Source: DTLC01 sp964555645 (lineage in GTDB: Bacteria > Verrucomicrobiota > Verrucomicrobiia > Limisphaerales > DTLC01). Taken from it: a stretch of 47,348 bases of DNA. Below are positions 42,285 through 47,348 of the stretch, one piece after another. The DNA lies in the NCBI GenBank assembly GCA_964555645.1, contig CAZKTA010000023.1:1-47348 (forward strand), given 5' to 3'. A program made the position numbers and the translations under genes. The notes below the pieces were generated by a model. It did not search any database and had not been told where the DNA came from. It saw nothing but the letters and a program-made list of their open reading frames with translations. The stretch's first letter is position 1; each line of letters begins with the position of its first letter.

Positions 42285-44954
42285 ATGGCTCTCAACACAA
42301 GTCAATCCGAGCCGCAGCTTTTTCACGACCTCGCTGAAGCTGCAAAGGCGAGCCAGGCCGAGGTGTTCCAACGCCTCAGGACGAGCGCCGAAGGGCTGAC
42401 GTGGGCCGAGGCGCGCCGCCGCCTCCAGCAATTCGGCCCAAACGAACTTTCCGCCCAGAAACCGCCCGGCTGGCCGCTGGTCCTGTGGGGTGCGCTCAAG
42501 CATCCCTTCAACGCAGTGCTGGCCGTGCTCGCAGCCGTTTCCTTTATGACCGGCGATTTGAAGGCCACCATCGTGATGCTCTCGATGATCGCCCTGAGCG
42601 TCGGTTTGCGCTTCTGGCAGGAGATGAAATCACAGGTGCAGGCCGAGTCGTTGCGGAAACTGGTTCGTAACGAGGCCACGGTGCTGCGCGCCGAAAACGT
42701 CGGTGTGGACCGCAAGCCGAACGCATTGAACCGCCTGGCCTCCGACATCCCGACGCGCGAGCTTGTGCCGGGCGACATCGTCCTGCTTTCTGCCGGCGAC
42801 ATGATTCCCGCCGACCTGCGCCTGCTCGAATCGCGCGACCTGTTCGTCACGCAATCTGCGCTCACCGGCGAGGCCATGCCCGTCGAAAAATACGAGCCGG
42901 AACGTCAGTTGCGGCCCAAGGATCCCGCGCCGCAAGAGGGTTTGCCCGTCGAAGTTCTCGATTCGCCGCACTTGTTGTTCATGGGCAGCAGCATCGTCAG
43001 CGGCACGGGCAAAGCCGTTGTGCTGGCCACGGGCAATCACACCTACTTCGGCGCGATGGCCGAGAAACTCACCGGGAAACGCCCGCAAACCGCCTTTGAC
43101 CGCGGCGTCAAACAGGTGAGCTGGCTGCTCATCAAGTTCATGCTGGTGATGACGCCCACCGTGTTCCTCATCAACGGCCTGATGAAGCACGACTGGCTGG
43201 AGGCGTTCCTGTTCGCCGTGGCCATTGCCGTGGGCCTCACGCCGGAAATGCTCCCGATGATCGTCAACGCCAACCTCGCGCGCGGCGCGATTGCGATGGC
43301 CCGCCAGAAAACCATCGTCAAGCGACTCCACGCCATTCAGAACTTCGGCGCGATGGACGTGCTTTGCACCGACAAAACCGGCACGCTCACGCAGGACAAG
43401 GTGGTGCTTATCCGGCACGTGGACTTGCGCGGCAACGACAGCCGGCGCGTGCTCGAACACGCCTACCTCAACAGTCTATTCCAGACCGGCCTCAAGAACC
43501 TGCTCGATCGCGCCGTGATTGACCGTGCCGAGGCGCTCGGCCTGCGCGAGGTCGCCAAAACGTGGTGGAAACAGGACGAAATCCCGTTCGACTTTGTCCG
43601 CCGCCGCATGTCGGTCGTGCTCACGCGCTCGAAAAAGGAGCGTGTCCTTTTCTGCAAGGGCGCGGTGGAGGAGATGCTCGACATCTGCACCCAGGTCGAA
43701 GACGACGGGCACATCTCCAAACTCTCGAAGGAACTGCGCGACCAGTTGAAGGCTCTCCGCGATCGGCTGAACGAAGATGGCCTCCGTGCCATTGCCGTCG
43801 GCTACAAAAAACTGCCGCCGGACCAGCCGCCCATCACCGTGAAAGACGAATGCGATCTGGTGTTTTCCGGTTTCGTCGCGTTCCTCGATCCAGCCAAGGA
43901 AACCACCGCCGAGGCCCTGCGCCTGCTCCGCGAAAACGGCGTCACCGTGAAGATTCTCACCGGCGACAACGCCATCGTCGCCCGCAAAATCTGCCGCGAT
44001 GTGGGACTCGACGTTCAGCACATCGCCACCGGCGCGGACATTGAACCGCTCGACGACGCTGCGCTCACCGAACTGGCCGAGCGCACCACCATTTTCGCGA
44101 AGCTTTCCCCTATGCAGAAGGCCCGCGTCGTCCGCGTGCTCAAAGCCAACGGCCACACCGTGGGCTTCCTGGGCGACGGCATCAACGACGCCACCGCGCT
44201 GCGCGAGGCCGACGTGGGCATCTCCGTGGACACTGCTGTGGACGTGGCCAAGGAAGCGGCGGACATCATTCTGCTGGAGAAAAGCCTGCTGGTGCTGGAG
44301 CGCGGCATCATTGAGGGCCGGCGCACGTTCGGCAACGTCATCAAATACATCAAGATGACCGCCAGTTCGAACTTCGGGAACGTGTTCAGCGTGCTGGTGG
44401 CCAGCGCGTTCCTGCCGTTCCTGCCAATGCTCGCCGTGCAATTGCTCGTGCAGAACCTCCTCTATGACTTCTCCCAAATCGCCATCCCGTGGGATCGGAT
44501 GGACGAGGACTTCCTGAAGACGCCGCGCCAGTGGAGCGCCGGGACGATTGCCACCTTCATGCTCTGCATCGGCCCGATCAGTTCCATCTTCGACATCACC
44601 ACCTTCTGGGTCATGTGGCATGTCTTTGGCGCGAACACCGTCGAGCAGCAATCGCTCTTTCAGTCTGGCTGGTTTGTGGTGGGCCTGCTCACCCAGACGC
44701 TGATCGTTCACATGATCCGCACGGAGAAGATTCCGTTTCTGCAAAGCACGGCCGCCCCGGTGGTACTGATCACGACGGCGACCGTGATGGCGGTGGGCGT
44801 GGCCCTGCCGTTCACGCCGCTGGCTTCGGCCATTCACCTTCAACCGCTCCCGGCGGCCTTTTTCGTTTACCTGCCGTTGGTGCTGCTCTGCTATTGCCTG
44901 CTGACCCAGGTGGTGAAGCTTGTTTACATTCGTCGGTTCAAGAGCTGGCTCTAA
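42285..44954 (+). CDS. mgtA: Mg2+-transporting P-type ATPase (MgtA type)
   Basis: An 889-residue P-type ATPase of the IIIB class, which imports Mg2+ with ATP hydrolysis. It has the N-terminal cation-ATPase domain (L-T-W-A-E-A-R-R-R-L-Q-Q-F-G-P-N-E-L) and an actuator loop L-T-G-E-A-M-P-V-E-K. The phosphorylation site is D363 in C-T-D-K-T-G-T-L-T-Q-D. The hinge motif is G-F-L-G-D-G-I-N-D-A, followed by V-G-I-S-V-D-T-A-V-D-V-A-K-E-A-A-D-I-I-L. About ten membrane segments are visible, including the IIIB-type V-Q-L-L-V-Q-N-L-L-Y-D. Length is normal and the frame is intact. It is clearly GC-rich, unlike genes left of 41 kb. I see no obvious Mg2+-sensing leader in the 29 bases after the Usp pseudogene. 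Confidence 0.95.
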   Translation: MALNTSQSEPQLFHDLAEAAKASQAEVFQRLRTSAEGLTWAEARRRLQQFGPNELSAQKPPGWPLVLWGALKHPFNAVLAVLAAVSFMTGDLKATIVMLSMIALSVGLRFWQEMKSQVQAESLRKLVRNEATVLRAENVGVDRKPNALNRLASDIPTRELVPGDIVLLSAGDMIPADLRLLESRDLFVTQSALTGEAMPVEKYEPERQLRPKDPAPQEGLPVEVLDSPHLLFMGSSIVSGTGKAVVLATGNHTYFGAMAEKLTGKRPQTAFDRGVKQVSWLLIKFMLVMTPTVFLINGLMKHDWLEAFLFAVAIAVGLTPEMLPMIVNANLARGAIAMARQKTIVKRLHAIQNFGAMDVLCTDKTGTLTQDKVVLIRHVDLRGNDSRRVLEHAYLNSLFQTGLKNLLDRAVIDRAEALGLREVAKTWWKQDEIPFDFVRRRMSVVLTRSKKERVLFCKGAVEEMLDICTQVEDDGHISKLSKELRDQLKALRDRLNEDGLRAIAVGYKKLPPDQPPITVKDECDLVFSGFVAFLDPAKETTAEALRLLRENGVTVKILTGDNAIVARKICRDVGLDVQHIATGADIEPLDDAALTELAERTTIFAKLSPMQKARVVRVLKANGHTVGFLGDGINDATALREADVGISVDTAVDVAKEAADIILLEKSLLVLERGIIEGRRTFGNVIKYIKMTASSNFGNVFSVLVASAFLPFLPMLAVQLLVQNLLYDFSQIAIPWDRMDEDFLKTPRQWSAGTIATFMLCIGPISSIFDITTFWVMWHVFGANTVEQQSLFQSGWFVVGLLTQTLIVHMIRTEKIPFLQSTAAPVVLITTATVMAVGVALPFTPLASAIHLQPLPAAFFVYLPLVLLCYCLLTQVVKLVYIRRFKSWL

Positions 44955-45057
44955 ACGGCGCAAACCACTGGAGGCCTGACTCGCATGTTGCGCGAAGGAC
45001 CGGCAGACCTTAAGTTCGAGTCGGGCAATGGAGTTTGCCCGCCCCTCCGGGGAAACC

Positions 45058-45075
45058 GTCCCGCCTCTGCGGGAC
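45058..45075. other. Short hairpin between mgtA and the AAA gene
   Basis: GTCCCGC-CTCT-GCGGGAC is a 7-bp stem with a 4-base loop, with no T-run after it. It may attenuate or stabilise the transcript, or be part of an interspersed element. Confidence 0.3.
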
Positions 45076-45119
45076 TGATGACTCCTGCCGAGAACACAAT
45101 TGTGAAACGGTAACGAGTC

Positions 45120-45854
45120 ATGCAGACAACTTGTTCGGCCAGACCTGTCCCACTGGACCTTCCTTTCGTGCACCGGGAAAAGGAGATCGTACGCCTCAAA
45201 CAACTTCACGCGCAGCGCAAACACGTCCTCATCCTCGGCTCGGAGGGCGTAGGCAAATCGGCCCTGATCCGCCATGTCGCCACCCGGTGGCCGCTGCTGC
45301 TCTGCCCCGAATCGTCGCGGCTGAGTGCGATTTGTCACGCGCTGGAGCGGCAACTCGGCCTGGACGCTGGCGATTTCAGTTTGATTCAGCGCAAGAATCG
45401 GCTGCTGGCCGCGCTGGCCCGCTCCAAGCAAACTGTCGTGTTCGACGGCGTGGGCTGGACGACGCCGCGGCTGTGTTCGTTTCTCGAATGCGTTTGTCAG
45501 CGCGTCCCGGTGTGGCTCGCCACCCGCTCGGAACATTCTTGGGACATCGGCAATTTCTGGACGTTGCTGACGCGCTTTGAGCGGGTCGAGTTGCAGCCGT
45601 TTCACCTGCACGAAACGCAGGCGCTGGTCGCCGCCGCCGTAAAGTGCGAACTCATCCCGCCCGGAACAACGCGCATCGTCGAATGGTTGCAGCGCCGGTC
45701 GGCGGGCAATCCTCTGGTGCTGCGCGAGTTGTTCCAGGAATTGGCCACTGGCCGCTACGACCTGAGCAGTCCGCTGGCGTTGCGTCGGCTGGATCTGGAC
45801 CGGCGCATTCACGAGGTGTTTCCGAGCGAGCGTGAGAAAGCGTTGAACCGTTAA
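45120..45854 (+). CDS. Small AAA/STAND-type ATP-binding protein
   Basis: A 244-residue soluble P-loop protein of the AAA_16/ORC-like type. The Walker A is G-S-E-G-V-G-K-S at residues 40-47, preceded by F-V-H-R-E-K-E-I-V-R-L, the usual entry of these ATPases. A Walker B-like strand is T-V-V-F-D-G-V-G-W. A sensor-like L-A-T-R-S is followed by winged-helix-like L-Q-R-R-S-A-G-N-P-L-V-L-R-E-L-F-Q-E-L. No effector domain is fused. The last four codons and the stop fall inside the GTTGAAYC repeat array, so the 3' end may have been altered by the repeat. It sits 67 bases before the dynamin-like GTPase and 165 bases after mgtA, on the same strand. Confidence 0.8.
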   Translation: MQTTCSARPVPLDLPFVHREKEIVRLKQLHAQRKHVLILGSEGVGKSALIRHVATRWPLLLCPESSRLSAICHALERQLGLDAGDFSLIQRKNRLLAALARSKQTVVFDGVGWTTPRLCSFLECVCQRVPVWLATRSEHSWDIGNFWTLLTRFERVELQPFHLHETQALVAAAVKCELIPPGTTRIVEWLQRRSAGNPLVLRELFQELATGRYDLSSPLALRRLDLDRRIHEVFPSEREKALNR

Positions 45855-45889
45855 ATCGTTGAACCGTTGAATCGTTGAACCGTTGAATC
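45842..45889. repeat. Six tandem GTTGAAYC 8-bp units
   Basis: The units in order are GTTGAACC, GTTAAATC, GTTGAACC, GTTGAATC, GTTGAACC, GTTGAATC, exactly 48 bases. They overlap the end of the AAA gene and end 32 bases before the dynamin-like start. On the other strand they read as R-F-N-D-S-T type words. Confidence 0.95.
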
Positions 45890-45921
45890 AGCAAAGCGGA
45901 GTCGCTGCTTCAACAGAAGAC

Positions 45922-47348
45922 ATGAACGAAAACCACCAGCGTCATTTGGTCGTCACGTTCCGGCACATGGACAATTTGTTGTCGGAAGCCGAGCGCGTGC
46001 TGGCGACGGCCGGGTCGGCGTCGCCATTTGCCGAATACACGCAGGACTCGACGCCAGTGCAGCGGAAGGTCATTCACGACCACATCCAACGGGTGCGCGA
46101 GGCGATGGCGCAGGCGATGGCCGACCTGAAGCTGCCCCGGCCCGCCCCCGTGTGCGGCGCGCTGTGGGCCGCCCGCAGCCACGTCACGTTTGCGGGCATC
46201 GCCGTTGCCGAAATCGAGCCCAAACGGATGACCGGTTACGGCGCGCTCACGGAAGCGGATCGCCGGGCGCTCGCCCGCGTGGTGGCAGAGTTGAACGCCG
46301 CGCTCGACCGGTTGGCAGCGTATCTGGACAAAGGCCCTGCGGCCGATCTCCAGACCCGTTTGCAGCGGCTCGACCAGACGCGCGATGAAATGCCGCTGCT
46401 GCGCGAGTTGGAACGGGTCATCACCGCGCACGGCCTGGTCGAGTTGCGTGGCGCGCTGGCCATGTTACTGGACCGACTGGAGAACGGCGCGTTTGAAATC
46501 GGCATCTTCGGCCGGGTAAGTTCGGGCAAATCGTCGCTGTTGAATCACCTGCTGGGCGCGGAAGTGGTGCCCGTCGGCGTCACGCCCGTCACGGCCATCC
46601 CCACGCGCGTCCGGTTCGGGCCCAAACCGCGCGCGCTCGTCGAGTTCGCGGACAGCAAACCGGTGGAAGCCGAATTGGCCCGGCTGGCGGAGTTTTCGAC
46701 CGAGCCGCAAAACCCGGGCAACGCCAAACACGTCGCCCGCATTCTGGTCGAAGTGCCGGCGACTCGTTTGCGCGAAGGCGTCACATTCGTGGACACGCCC
46801 GGGCTGGGGTCATTGGCCACCAGCGGCGCCGAGGAAACCGTGGCGTATCTGCCGCGCTGTGATCTGGGGCTGGTGCTGGTGGACGCCGGCTCAACGCTCA
46901 CGCACGAAGACCTCGACGTGGTCCAAGCTCTCTATCAGGCCGGGGCGCGGGCCATGGTGCTCATCAGCAAGGCCGATTTGCTCCAACCCGCCGACCGCGA
47001 CCGGATGCGCGCCTACGCGAAACAACAACTGGCCGGCCAACTCGGCGCGGACGTGCCGGTGCATCTCGTCAGCGTGATGGGGACGGACGCGACGCTGTGC
47101 GAAACATGGTTCGAGCGCGAACTGAAACCGCTTCTGGAAACGCACCGCGAACAGGCCGCCGCCTCGCTCCGCCGCAAGATTGGGGCGTTACGCGAGGCTG
47201 TGGTGCGCACGCTCGAAGCCCGACTGCAAAGCCCGTTGCCAAGCGCTCCAGCGCCTTCACCCCAGGCTGCTGCCGAGGCCGTCAACGCCCTGCGCGAAGC
47301 CGATTACTGGCTTGAGCGCACCGAGAAAGAAGGAGCGGACATCGTGGA
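45922..47348 (+). CDS. Dynamin-like GTPase, 3' truncated by window end
   Basis: At least 475 residues of a bacterial dynamin-family large GTPase, which binds and remodels membranes. An N-terminal helical part (residues 1-185) has H-L-V-V-T-F-R-H-M-D-N-L-L-S-E-A-E. The GTPase domain has G1 G-R-V-S-S-G-K-S at 197-204, G3 D-T-P-G at 291-294 (F-V-D-T-P-G-L-G-S) and G4 S-K-A-D at 349-352. V-T-P-V-T-A-I-P-T-R-V supplies the switch I threonine. After residue about 400 a helical stalk begins (L-E-T-H-R-E-Q-A-A-A-S-L-R-R-K-I-G-A-L-R-E-A). Membrane-interacting parts expected further on are not in the window. It follows the AAA ATPase gene by 67 bases, with the repeat array between. Bacterial dynamins act in membrane repair, cytokinesis or phage defence; which applies is unknown. 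Confidence 0.9.
   Translation, partial: MNENHQRHLVVTFRHMDNLLSEAERVLATAGSASPFAEYTQDSTPVQRKVIHDHIQRVREAMAQAMADLKLPRPAPVCGALWAARSHVTFAGIAVAEIEPKRMTGYGALTEADRRALARVVAELNAALDRLAAYLDKGPAADLQTRLQRLDQTRDEMPLLRELERVITAHGLVELRGALAMLLDRLENGAFEIGIFGRVSSGKSSLLNHLLGAEVVPVGVTPVTAIPTRVRFGPKPRALVEFADSKPVEAELARLAEFSTEPQNPGNAKHVARILVEVPATRLREGVTFVDTPGLGSLATSGAEETVAYLPRCDLGLVLVDAGSTLTHEDLDVVQALYQAGARAMVLISKADLLQPADRDRMRAYAKQQLAGQLGADVPVHLVSVMGTDATLCETWFERELKPLLETHREQAAASLRRKIGALREAVVRTLEARLQSPLPSAPAPSPQAAAEAVNALREADYWLERTEKEGADIV

Noticed and set aside
42630..45812. Very long minus-strand frames opposite mgtA and the AAA gene
   Set aside because: Typical shadow frames of GC-rich coding sequence; rich in His, Arg, Gly and Gln with no domain.

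Overview
The window most likely comes from a member of the Verrucomicrobiota, probably near the Pedosphaera/Limisphaerales group. The grounds are two proteins with a VPDGG variant of the VPDSG-CTERM exosortase sorting tail, an H-X9-DG type pseudopilin, autotransporter-associated beta-strand repeats, NHL repeats, recurring C-terminal modules ending in R-F-Y-R-L, and 8-bp GTTGAAYC tandem repeats. This is inference from gene content; no taxonomic marker such as rRNA is present.

Layout. 1-1067: no recognisable gene. 1.07-15.2 kb is a housekeeping stretch: an RlmI-like 23S rRNA methyltransferase, a GspF/PilC membrane protein, a DnaJ-like co-chaperone followed by a rhomboid protease, a large double-receiver response regulator, LemA with an M48 metalloprotease, a YbaK/ProX-type tRNA deacylase, a putative lipoprotein overlapping pdxJ, acpS, and tRNA-Thr(TGT). 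15.3-20.2 kb (minus strand) is a degradation cluster: small lipoprotein, pseudopilin-like protein, GH39 glycosidase and PL11 rhamnogalacturonan lyase. 20.6-32.5 kb holds large surface or secreted proteins (beta-strand repeat protein, NHL protein, FN3 plus repeat protein) together with two exopolysaccharide-export type genes (Wza-like lipoprotein, outer-membrane beta-barrel). 32.6-37.5 kb has a NusG-family (UpxY/RfaH-like) antiterminator and a PAS histidine kinase/LuxR-type regulator pair. 38.1-40.5 kb has two paralogous VPDGG-CTERM proteins, each with its own terminator and related leaders.

At about 41.0 kb the sequence changes character: base composition and codon use become clearly GC-rich and stay so to the end. 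The change coincides with a fragment of an IS4-family transposase fused to the 3' part of a Na+/H+ antiporter pseudogene, then a universal stress protein pseudogene with two frameshifts. An intact Mg2+-type P-type ATPase follows, then a small AAA-type ATPase and a dynamin-like GTPase that runs off the window. GTTGAAYC repeats lie on both sides of the P-type ATPase/AAA block. This is either the edge of a transferred island or a chimeric assembly joint at an IS.

How the genes may work together: the left and middle parts fit a polysaccharide-degrading, surface-elaborating heterotroph (pectin lyase, GH39 enzyme, capsule or EPS export, exosortase substrates). The right part looks like an ion/membrane-stress block. 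The least explained elements are the AAA ATPase-dynamin pair and the duplicated VPDGG proteins with their shared leader.
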